Below, piece after piece: positions 25,851 to 35,443 of a stretch of 64,000 bases of DNA. The stretch's first letter is position 1; each line of letters opens with the position of its first letter. Source of the stretch: Echinostoma caproni (Eukaryota > Platyhelminthes > Trematoda > Plagiorchiida > Echinostomatidae); contig UZAN01040074.1 in the NCBI GenBank assembly GCA_900618425.1, positions 29,621 through 93,620 of the forward strand, read 5' to 3'. A program made the position numbers and the translations under genes. The notes beneath the pieces were generated by a model, which was given only the letters and a program-made list of their open reading frames with translations, was not told where the DNA came from and ran no database searches.

Positions 25851-28800
25851 ATCAAGTGACTGATTTTAATGCTTCACTTCTCATGTATAATGTTATATAT
25901 AATATAATGTGCTGCATTCCTCGTTAGAAACACAGCTGTCAGGTGACCCACAAGATAGTTTTGACTTACAATGAAAGTTGGTAAAATCTATTTTACTGAC
26001 CCAGTTAGATGTGCATGAAATTTCTAATTGGTTACACGTAAACCTGTTCTTATCTTATGCTCGCTGTACAGAGCAACATAAGGTTTTAAACAAATAATCA
26101 ACAATTATCAATGAGTCAACTAATCTGTGTGAAAAAAGAATCCAGTGTGTTTCAGTATTTTTTCAGTCGTCCTATCTGCAAGCTGCTCACATACAAGGAT
26201 ACAAATGGGCTCATTCAGCTTCAGTATGCATGCACGCATAGATAGAACATGCATACATAAATCTACAGATACACACAAGCATTCATTGATACATACATGC
26301 GCACCCATATCTGAATCACTGAGCCAATGATCAACATAACACACCACTAAATGTAGACCTAACAAACAACAGAACGGAGCTGGATAGGAATGCATAATTG
26401 AGCTTCACGGTTCACTATCGCAACCCGATTGAAAACACCTCTTCAATCACTTACTGACATTTTTGCATTCACAAATCATTCCAATGACGTATAATTACAT
26501 ATTATATCGTATTTCTTTCTCATAAGTTTATCAGAATGAAGAGAACCTAACTAGCATGCTTATATGTACACGACTGTATCAATATATTGGCTTTATTTTC
26601 GAAACTTTTGTCACATGTTTAATACTATTAAATTTATTTGCAAAATCAGTTGCATTCAATTGGAAAAGACAATGATTTATTGTCTATCTCATAGTTCAGT
26701 AACTTTGCAATCTTCGTTATTTGAATCAGAAAAGCAAGGTATAACAATAAATTAGCTTTACGTCATTCATCTCAGTTTTGCTTTCTTTAGTACCGCTTTT
26801 GAAAAAAGAACACTAAGAAAAGTGGATGATTTTCTTTTTACTTCGAAAGGTAAGGACGAAAATCCTTTCTATTTTTCTCTTTTAACCTGTCTATTTTGCA
26901 AAATATTATTAGAATCCAATAAACCGGTAATAAACCTGTTAACCGTGGCATAAAAATAACTTTGCAGTCCAACCGCTTCGTGCGTGCCTGAAGTGTTTGG
27001 CGTAATGTAAAATGCTGAGTGAAAAATTATATAAAACAATAACAATGCAATTTTGACGGTGATGCTACATATACAGATTTTTCCAGGATGCAGATAATTA
27101 TTTCGAGTTTTCGGGCTCCCATAAACAGAGGGCCTGTTGACCTGATCCACTCATGCAATGCGAGGATTTATTTGAGATTTTGTTTGTCCTGGGGATAGTC
27201 AACAGAAAAAACCTATAATTCTGTTGTTTAACCAATAAGGTATGTATTTGTACAGAGATTCATTGCGACATTCTAATCGCAAACAGATTTCGCTCAGAGG
27301 AAACATATGTGAACAGGACTCGACTGCGAAGATGAATAAATTTAACCCAAAATAGAGTATAAATATCATTTCTCATTTTTGAGTTGTATAACAGTTGAAA
27401 TACTCAGTGATATCCTCTAATGATTTATGACTCCGTGGCCTACTTTGTTAGTCACTTCATAAGAAGTGCGAATAAAACAGGATCACTCTATGGTATTCCC
27501 GATAGTTTTGTAGGTTCTTCACTAAAATACACGGTTTCATTGACGACAATTAATAATGAATGTTATGGTCATTCAAATATGTGACTATGGTCTCAGGGTG
27601 ACATTCGAGTACATTCGTATTAGATATGCCAAAGGTCATCCCATTGAGAACGACACATCTGCGTATCTCTTCTAACGGATTTCAGTTTTGAACTATTTTT
27701 AATCCACCCGTGCCCCTTATAAACACGTATATGCACGCGCTGGGGCATTCAAGCTTTCTAATGTTCCTTATTTGGCAAAGTATCATACAAAATCGGAACG
27801 CACTGCATCCCATCTGAGCACAATGTTACTCCGAACAGATGTTTCACTGCTTCAGTCTTGTTTTTTGCCCTTCTGGGTATTTTTTTGTTTACTTTCCTGT
27901 ACTATATTGTTCCTCATTGATGCACATCGGTTATAACGCTGGAGAACATCCGCCGGGTGGGGGAGGCAGTGAGTAAGTTTGAATTAACAAAACACGCAGG
28001 GGCTCTGTATGATGAACAAGCATCTCCTAAGTAAGAAGTGAGTGAAATACCCGGCATGGTGCTACAACTAAGATTTACATTTGCACGTCACTATTTTGTG
28101 ATAAACTTTATTTAATCGTTTTTGTTAAGCCACAGTTCACTGGTTCTCGAAAATCTTTAACCCAGCAGAAATTTTATTCAGATAAAGCCCTCCCTCTCCA
28201 GATAAGTTGCATCAGAAGCTAAGTTTGTGTTTGCAGTTGTGAAGTAATTAAAAGAGGTAACTAATGACCGTTTTACTGGATATATTTAGCATATTACAAG
28301 AATAAATTGGCACTCCTATCGCATTCATGAACCTCATAATAGCAATACTATGCTGATAAGAAAGATTGAACAATAACGTAACCAGTATTTTCAACAAAAA
28401 ATAAGAAAGACAAGATTGTTTTCCGTCAAATAATAAATACGTGCCGTAATTGACAAGCAGAACTGAACCCGGTGAGGTTGATAACCGCATTCATTGCCAG
28501 CGACCTCGGATCTAAAATACGCCTTGGAAGAGTCAGCAGAATACCGTGTTCAAATGAGTTTGGTAAACTGATATCTTCAGTCAAACACGACTGCCTGCAG
28601 GCATTGTATTTCGAGTTTGACATGGAGAGAAAATGTGGTTTGTAAATAAACATCGTTTTTAATAAAAGGTTTCATCCAGAGGATATCTAGTTGGGAGGGC
28701 TTTGCATAAATTTGTTGAATGTAATTGGAAATAGTCTGCAAACAATACAGATTTGGGTCAATAAATATCATACAATTAGTCTTCTCTTACTAAACCATAT

Positions 28801-29040
28801 TTAGAAGTTTTTAAACAGACATTCATAAACGAATTGTTCATTATTTACCATACCCGTTCTGGGTCATACATTACCAAAAATATATTGCGGTTATAGGAGC
28901 CGATTATCCCTGATATACACTTGTGGCCGAATAAACAACATGGGCCTCTAAATAATAGATGAGTTGTATTCGGGTGGTGAGGTAAATTCATGTAACCGTA
29001 TTCGTCTCAATCGAAACCAGAGTTTAGTGCTAGAATGCTC
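25851..29040. other. No gene recognised
   Basis: Includes a degenerate CA/TACA-rich tract at about 26220-26315 and many short frames without motifs. Confidence 0.5.
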
Positions 29041-29240
29041 AAGGTGTAACCCCTAAAGTAAGCTTGGCTGAAATGTCCGATCAGCCACCCGATTGTCAAC
29101 TGGGAGGTATGCTTGGGTTCCACCTATAAGGTTTCCGGTTTGATCTTCAGTTGGACCGATGAATTGGCACTGTCGATCATACCCAACCTAGCCAAAATGG
29201 TTTTACAGTGCTTTCTAGCCTCTGAGTTACCGTTTCATTT
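29041..29240 (+). mobile_element. tRNA-derived SINE copy (most complete)
   Basis: The tRNA-like head contains GATTGTCAACTGGGAGGTAT (A-box-like) and TTTCCGGTTTGATCTTCAGT (B-box-like). A body with GGCACTGTCGATCATACC, TACAGTGCTTTCTAGCC follows. The head aligns with 13870-13950 and the body with 15030-15165 and 25715-25850. This copy links the four as one family. RNA polymerase III promoters of this type lie inside the element. Confidence 0.6.
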
Positions 29241-29605
29241 GCTTTGGGCACAATGAAATTTGCCATTTAGTAAAACCAAGTCCCCTATTAATTTCATGCA
29301 AGCTTGATTTCTTTCTTTTATTCTTATATAGATTTGTCCCGATGAAGAGGTTGCTCTGATAGAATCTGTTTGCATATTACTCTGTCTATTGACCCTCATG
29401 ATGCGAAATCCTTAAATGACTCCAACATGATTTCTGCCCGGTTCTTAATTCACTAGCTAGGTTTTCTACACAGACCGAGACAGTAAACGGTAAAACAAAG
29501 CGTCACGTATATGCATATTTTGAGTGATTTGAAATGAGTAAGTCTTGTATTCTATTGCATTGTGTTGTATTGTATGGTAATGACTTATGCAGACAACCCT
29601 GTCTA

Positions 29606-29645
29606 GAGGTGTTGACCAAACTCGTGCAACATCATCCTCATTTTG
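29606..29645 (+). repeat. Left terminal inverted repeat of Tc1-like element
   Basis: GAGGTGTTGACCAAACTC then GTGCAACATCATCCTCATT. Preceded by TA. The first base is G where the right end and the copy at 13979 have C, so this end is slightly decayed. Confidence 0.75.
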
Positions 29646-30028
29646 AAAATCCATTTCAGCTTGCAATATCATAGTTATGTATAGATGGCTACAAGGAAAG
29701 TTTACTTATTCCTGACTTTATCTCCAAAATCTATGTTTTTGGTTCATTCACCATTTAAATGTGCGCGACCTTGAGTGTCGCGCTAAAATTTGCAGTAGTT
29801 CGAAAGTTGCAGCTGTGATTCAGAAAATTATTTGGGTAAAGCAGCATGCAAAATCATTCTTTTTAATAGATGATTCCTGTCCCATGAGAGTTTCGATTAA
29901 GTTGAGCACACGTATTCTAAATGTCCATTCCCTTTTCATCCAGTGCACAGTAAATAAGCAAATTATTGAAAATATTCTAACTTAAATAAATTGATACATT
30001 ATTTGACTATACACTTCTCACGCTTTAT

Positions 30029-30340
30029 CTCCAATACTGATAAAAGAAAACAGCCCAAGAAACACACAAGTTGATCTTCGAAAGTTGACCTTGAGTTGTG
30101 CGGCTCGTTGAATAAGCGTCCTGTAGTGTCACCATGCCCAAATTGGATGAAAGTTTCAAAATGTTTTGGCATATAATTAAAGCTGAGAGGCCACTTAAAC
30201 AAGAGGCGCATAAATCTGTTGGTTCAGTTGATATCTTCTGGAAGCGCTTCGATGTGAACATAAGTCCAATTTGTTGCATATTCAACGCAATTTCTTCATC
30301 AAGACATAAACGGAGAGGGGAAAAACCAGCCATATCAAAG
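30029..30340. repeat. Tc1 interior block shared (inverted) with 57.0-57.3 kb
   Basis: The minus strand here aligns with the plus strand at about 57030-57300; for example TTTGGGCATGGTGACACTAC matches TTGAAGCATGGTGGCATTAC, and CTTATTCAACGAGCCGCA matches ATTATTCAACAACCCTAA. A 151-codon minus-strand frame crosses it, but the position inside the terminal repeats suggests that it is the 5' (DNA-binding) part of the plus-strand transposase gene in decayed form. Which strand once coded could not be settled. Confidence 0.45.
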
Positions 30341-30446
30341 TAAGATAATGGTTGCATTTGATCGCAGCAGAGAAGAGTTGCACAGAACCAATCTGGAGGA
30401 TAGTCCAGGCTGATTAGCCATTTTCCCCCACGCTTTCGTTTGAAAA

Positions 30447-31181
30447 ATGATAGCTCAATTTGAAATGCAGCTGCGGCCACGTGATATAAATCTGTTATTG
30501 AACGCCCAACAAAGCAAAGCGTGTATTGATTTTACCAACAAATTCAAATCGCGTCACCCGCTCATTTGGCAATGGGTTACTCTCACTGATGGCCAACGAG
30601 TACTTCAGTATATGGTTAAGGCTGATCTACTGAGCCAGTTTTCTAAATAATTTATTTTTACCTGTCAAAAGAAGTAAATATCTACACCGCCTAACGTGTT
30701 TGAAGATATATGATTATTGAGCGCATTGTTGTTGGTCTCCTGCATACGGCAATATGGACATTGCAAAATTACCTGCAGTGATCAGGGCGGTTTTTGATAA
30801 CTGTCACTCCAAAAATGCATTTGCGGAAGTCATACTTTTCACACATGCAGTTTGGCATATAAGCTCGCTTGAGCTTGGTGGTAGAAAATGGTTGGTTCTA
30901 AATAAATATTATTTTTTCACATTTATACAGTTTCTAGAGGGGTCGATTTCAACGTCAAATTCGTTCTATTAACGCGCAGTAGCTGGGATTTTAATTTAAT
31001 CGGAAACTTTTCCCTCTATCAGAAACAGGGATAAGTTAGCTACCTTGCCACTGGTCGCCGGTGTTAAGGGTATGCGGTGTATTAGAGGAAACTCGCAAAA
31101 TCTGTTTGGTAGTCAACTTGGTGGATTCCATGCTAATGCGACTGCCTCCAGTGCTCAAAAAGAAAGACGAGTAAATAGAAC
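30447..31181 (+). pseudogene. Tc1-like transposase remnant (catalytic blocks and tail)
   Basis: Block A reads LLLNAQQSKACIDFTNKF, KSRHPLIWQWVTLTDG: the N-x2-R-l-x-FA-x-K...W....fTDE region that holds the first catalytic aspartate, here TDG rather than TDE. Block B (about 30745) reads YGNMDIAKLPAVIRAVFD, corresponding to the DNAP-x-HTAK second-aspartate region. Block C reads VVNLVDSMLMRLPPVLKK, KDE, stop. Frames change between blocks, and stops lie between A and B. The third acidic residue (SPDLNPIENLW) is not readable here. A functional enzyme would cut and paste the element in the nucleus; this copy cannot. Confidence 0.6.
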
Positions 31182-31445
31182 ATGGACAAAATGAAAGTAT
31201 AAAGTCTATGAGTCATTTTAATAAATAAATTACAGTTACTTTTCTACTGTGACTTTGTTTTCTTACAACCGATGTACTAGCAAAATCGTTGAAATCGCGA
31301 AATCGTACATTTTATTTTAATGTGGCTAATAGAATCAGTGATATAAGTGGGTATTATGACAGATATGTTACGTCTGGTGAGGGCAATAACATATTCAATC
31401 CCGTGAATGAGATTGGAAAAACGAAGCACTGAGAGGAACAAATGT

Positions 31446-31485
31446 AATGAGAATCACGATGTTGCACGAGTCTGGTCAATACCTG
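31446..31485 (-). repeat. Right terminal inverted repeat of Tc1-like element
   Basis: The reverse complement begins CAGGTATTGACCAGACTC GTGCAACATCG. It is followed outward by TA at 31486-31487. The same end, better preserved at its tip, occurs at 13979. Confidence 0.8.
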
Positions 31486-31616
31486 TACATTTCATTCAAA
31501 AAGTGTGTTCAATGATACAGTGTGATAAAAAAAGGGAATGAAAATACATACACATAAATAATAAAACGGAAACAGGAGTTCATATTGTAGGTTTAACATT
31601 AGTTCATTTCAGGTCT

Positions 31617-32296
31617 TCACCTTGTCAGTGAGGAGAAAGGTAGGAAACCGCTGAGTTGCGATACCTGTTTATGCCGGTGGATAAGTAGCGAACATTGGTG
31701 GTAATGGTGAGCAGATAAACCGGGATTGAGTGGATGACTGGGGTCGTTGTGTATCTCACATGAAGTAATATGATTAGAGTGATGAGTGTTTAAAGGAGTT
31801 ATGGAAACACGGCTGATAATTGACAAACCGCGACGTAGAGTGATGAATTCCTTTTTAGGTACTCTGGGAAAAATAACGGGTGAACAATAAAGTGTGACTG
31901 AAAAAATGTATTGATAAACAAGGGAACATATAGATTCATGCTTCACTCTAAATTGTCATAGCTTGCGTATCTGGAAGGATAAGCAACACATTCTACTAAT
32001 ACTAGCTAGTACATGAGAGAACCACCCTAGATTGCTATCTATGGTGACTCCTAGGTGTTAAGTTCTGTTGTGGTGATGGGTACACAATTTTGACTGATGG
32101 TTCCAAAGGTGATTCGGATCATTTGAGGTGTAAAATAAATTCGAAACATTCAACTGAAGACTGGATTGCTTCCAGAAAGATTGTAGTTGTACTAAGCTGT
32201 CAAGAAAATGATTCTATGTGAGACTGGTTTGGAAGCCGTGAAAATAGACCACGTCATCAGCATATTTGAAGGTTTTGGAAAGTGGGATCGAGGGTA
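31617..32296 (-). pseudogene. LINE reverse transcriptase, catalytic YADD motif to C-terminus
   Basis: The reading frame gives KTFKYADDVVYFHGFQTSL, where the two aspartates are the metal-binding pair of the polymerase, then QSSLQLNVSNLFYTSND, then HLGVTIDSNLGWFSHVLAS and a leucine/arginine-rich helix. The thumb follows (YCSPVIFPRVPKKEF) and the frame ends in SGFLPFSSLTR and a stop at 31617. Stops after TSLT, before HLGV and after IRKL break the frame. This order matches CR1/Jockey-type reverse transcriptases, which copy element RNA at a nicked chromosomal target. Confidence 0.75.
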
Positions 32297-32433
32297 AGTG
32301 TAATGAGCGTAGTAGCAGTAGTAGTAATACGCACGGAATTCGGAACGCCAACTACGCAATGTAAATTACAGGACCCTAATCGATAATCAGCTATCACGGA
32401 CTGGGTCGCAGAAGCAATGTCCCACGAGAACGA

Positions 32434-33349
32434 NNNNNNNNNNNNNNNNNNNNNNNNNNNNNNNNNNNNNNNNNNNNNNNNNNNNNNNNNNNNNNNNNNN
32501 NNNNNNNNNNNNNNNNNNNNNNNNNNNNNNNNNNNNNNNNNNNNNNNNNNNNNNNNNNNNNNNNNNNNNNNNNNNNNNNNNNNNNNNNNNNNNNNNNNNN
32601 NNNNNNNNNNNNNNNNNNNNNNNNNNNNNNNNNNNNNNNNNNNNNNNNNNNNNNNNNNNNNNNNNNNNNNNNNNNNNNNNNNNNNNNNNNNNNNNNNNNN
32701 NNNNNNNNNNNNNNNNNNNNNNNNNNNNNNNNNNNNNNNNNNNNNNNNNNNNNNNNNNNNNNNNNNNNNNNNNNNNNNNNNNNNNNNNNNNNNNNNNNNN
32801 NNNNNNNNNNNNNNNNNNNNNNNNNNNNNNNNNNNNNNNNNNNNNNNNNNNNNNNNNNNNNNNNNNNNNNNNNNNNNNNNNNNNNNNNNNNNNNNNNNNN
32901 NNNNNNNNNNNNNNNNNNNNNNNNNNNNNNNNNNNNNNNNNNNNNNNNNNNNNNNNNNNNNNNNNNNNNNNNNNNNNNNNNNNNNNNNNNNNNNNNNNNN
33001 NNNNNNNNNNNNNNNNNNNNNNNNNNNNNNNNNNNNNNNNNNNNNNNNNNNNNNNNNNNNNNNNNNNNNNNNNNNNNNNNNNNNNNNNNNNNNNNNNNNN
33101 NNNNNNNNNNNNNNNNNNNNNNNNNNNNNNNNNNNNNNNNNNNNNNNNNNNNNNNNNNNNNNNNNNNNNNNNNNNNNNNNNNNNNNNNNNNNNNNNNNNN
33201 NNNNNNNNNNNNNNNNNNNNNNNNNNNNNNNNNNNNNNNNNNNNNNNNNNNNNNNNNNNNNNNNNNNNNNNNNNNNNNNNNNNNNNNNNNNNNNNNNNNN
33301 NNNNNNNNNNNNNNNNNNNNNNNNNNNNNNNNNNNNNNNNNNNNNNNNN
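32434..33349. other. Assembly gap (916 N)
   Basis: A run of N only. It removes the central reverse-transcriptase motifs of the LINE. The long frames that appear to cross it are products of the N run. Confidence 1.
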
Positions 33350-33628
33350 TCGTTTTTTGAGTCCTCCCTCTGAAAACGTCTTTTAACCACGATAATTGTT
33401 TGGTGTAGCAACCAAATGACTGTAGCTTTCGGCGAAGAAAATATCGTGGAAGGAAATCAAAAGGAAGGAAAACACAACGAACGTATTTTTGAGAATCATC
33501 TAAAGATTTGGTAATAAACAGACGGCATACAAAGTGAATCGTTCCTTGTTTACACTAACTTCCTTGGTAGGCAGCTCTGCTGTCCGGTTCAACACCAGGT
33601 CTAACCTCTCGGAGCCTTATGTGGTTGG

Positions 33629-34430
33629 TCACTCCAAGTTTCCAGGCTTTGGCTTCCGGTTCCCACCACTAAACAGCAGGTCCTCGTGACTATTGGGTTC
33701 ACCCCGTCTGCTGTTCATCACACTTAAGTGTGTAATAAAAAACTGAAGAGGGTCATTGTGAACAGTTATACCAGACTGCAAGCGAGTGAGAATAGCACTC
33801 TCTACTGGTTTAAGTGATGGCGATAGGACGAAAGCGTTTAGATAAAATGGTAGATGAGGATAATTTAGGGATGGGAACAATGATGGACGGTTTTCAGGAC
33901 TCCGGAATTGAATGTATAAATGGATTTATTAATAAGGCACGCAAACATCTCTGAGTGAACCAGTGCCATATTTGAGCATAGACGGAGATAGATCATCGGG
34001 GCCAGCTGCACTAGTGATTTTTGCAGTTTTAAGAAGTTGATAGACCTGCTCATGAGCAACCGGGTCTTCTGTAGAAAAATAGTCTGTGGGGTATCGAGAA
34101 AGGAGATCATTCGAAGGAAAAATGAACGCAGCATTAAGGCTGTCCACGTCAGTAGTAATTTGTTGTCCGTTTCCTCTGTCCGCACAGCAATCTNCAATCT
34201 GATCCCTTGTCATAACCATCTTCCATCTCCAGCTGTCAGAACTTACTTTGATAACGGAGTATTCAACCTTTTGCGCTCTGCCTGTATTTGCAGCGTAAGC
34301 TGTTTGGCAGTGGCTTTTTGGTGCATCTTGAGAACTAGATCTTTTTGCCTTCTAAGGGCCTTTTATCAGCGGATAGCATACTCTGCCGGGGTGAACAAAA
34401 CCTATCTTCATAGGACAACAAGGATTTAAA
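33629..34430 (-). pseudogene. LINE linker and reverse transcriptase N-terminal part
   Basis: A basic linker (about 34430-34230) leads into SLNAAFIFPSNDLLSRYP, then VYQLLKTAKITSAAGPDD and LSPSMLKYGTGSLRD. The AxGPDxLsPxxLK motif is the hallmark region 0/1 of non-LTR reverse transcriptases. Downstream (33880-33629), a frame with KPVESAILTRLQSGI and PLQFFITHLSV occupies the position of the K-x-lE-x-i-L...Q-x-F motif. Frameshifts separate the two, and an N lies at 34194. Confidence 0.7.
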
Positions 34431-34457
34431 ATCACATTCGTTTGTTTTGTAAGATGT

Positions 34458-35240
34458 TCAACAGGACAGAGACATTGTTGAATAGAAAATCACGAGGAGA
34501 TGATGGCAAGAACTTTCCTTAGAAGAAGGAGTCTGTCGGCTGAAAGATTCCGAATTTTCATGTTTGCTTGTTTTGTTTGAATTAAAATGTGATGTCAACC
34601 GGGAGTAAACTTTTAGTCTAAGACGCAGGAGACAGTGGTCACCAGTGAAGATTGGCGCTTTCAGTATGAGAGGAAACCTTATGGTGGTTGGTGATAACCT
34701 TGTCCAATACAGCATCTCGTCTGGTGGGTTTTAGAGAACTGATAGGCCGAAAGAAAGTAAGGGTTGGTTTGGTCCGTGATTAAACTCACCAACAATTAAA
34801 ATCAAATTATCATCAACCAGTGGAGCGATTAAAAGAATAAATGCATCATAGAACGGGTTAATTACGATTTGTAAGCAAGACGGAGCAATGTATAGATTGG
34901 TTATAATTGTGCTGCGATTAGGAGATAACCTAGATCAAGATGAACCAGTAAATACCGTAACAGGAGAAAGCAAACAACATTTCGGACTTGCCGCACCAAC
35001 TGCAGTTAATGTATATTATTACCCCGACTCCGGACTTCTTTTTTCTTCTTTCTCTGTCTTGTCGAAAACATGCAAAATCAGATATGTTTTTGATTAGTAA
35101 ACCGACTATGTTTTGGTTTAACCACGATTTCTGTATGCATATCACACACGCATTTGTGTGCTAGTGAGGTCAGCTAATTTAGTAACCAGTGGGTGAATGT
35201 TGGAACTGACATCTTCACAGGAGGAATATGTGCAAGCACG
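34458..35240 (-). pseudogene. LINE apurinic/apyrimidinic endonuclease domain
   Basis: The minus-strand order is: NIHPLVTKLADLTSTQMRV (N-terminal strand), ICIQKSWLNQNI (the position of the I.ItESWL motif with catalytic glutamate, here lysine), a DRERR...GVGVIIYI strand, LYIAPS (the YRPPs position), DNLILIVGEFNHG (GDFN motif, D changed to E), LKPTRRDAVLDKVITN (the TR.dsvLDlvlTN motif) and FTGDHCLLRLRL (SDH.pl position). All the landmark motifs are recognisable and several catalytic positions are altered, so the domain is decayed. The enzyme would nick target DNA to prime reverse transcription. Confidence 0.72.
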
Positions 35241-35443
35241 GTCTGCCCCCGCACGCTAGTGTTTCTCGCTCCGAACAGAAAGTCCAGTTCGAATATAACC
35301 ACGTTNTCCTTCAGTTGTAGTAATAATTCCCTGGGATAGGAAGGTCGCAGGAACGTAGCATAACGTAGCAATAATTCCAATGCGAGAGTGAACCCAAACG
35401 TAGCGCAGTCAAGCGAAGAACGCGCAACCTTTTGCGTCACCAT

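Larger units (their letters stand above)
29606..31485 (+). mobile_element. Tc1/mariner-like DNA transposon, full span but defunct
   Basis: Terminal inverted repeats of about 28 bp (29606-29633 and 31458-31485) match at about 25 positions: GAGGTGTTGACCAAACTC on the left, CAGGTATTGACCAGACTC on the right (reverse complement). Each end abuts a TA (29604-29605 and 31486-31487), as expected for Tc1/mariner insertion at TA. The 1.88-kb interior carries transposase blocks in the correct order: a first-aspartate region (about 30490-30660), a second-aspartate/HTAK region (about 30745-30840) and the C-terminal tail (about 31110-31180). Frameshifts and stops break the frame. Blocks are shared with the palindrome arms at 42.6 and 45.5 kb. 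The right end lies next to the CR1-like LINE. Confidence 0.75.
31617..35443 (-). mobile_element. CR1/Jockey-like non-LTR retrotransposon (LINE), decayed, gap inside
   Basis: On the minus strand the parts of a LINE ORF2 appear in the right order: apurinic endonuclease (about 35240-34458), linker and reverse-transcriptase N-terminal region (about 34430-33629), a 916-bp gap where palm motifs are expected, then the YADD motif, thumb and C-terminus (32296-31617), ending at TGA. Several stops and frameshifts show that it is dead. No LTRs are present. The ORF stops 130 bp short of the right end of the Tc1 element, so the LINE 3' end or its tail lies in 31488-31616. The clade is inferred from motif style and is not certain. 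Confidence 0.75.

Noticed and set aside
32257..33411. Long open frames of 384 and 318 codons
   Set aside because: Nearly all residues come from the N gap.
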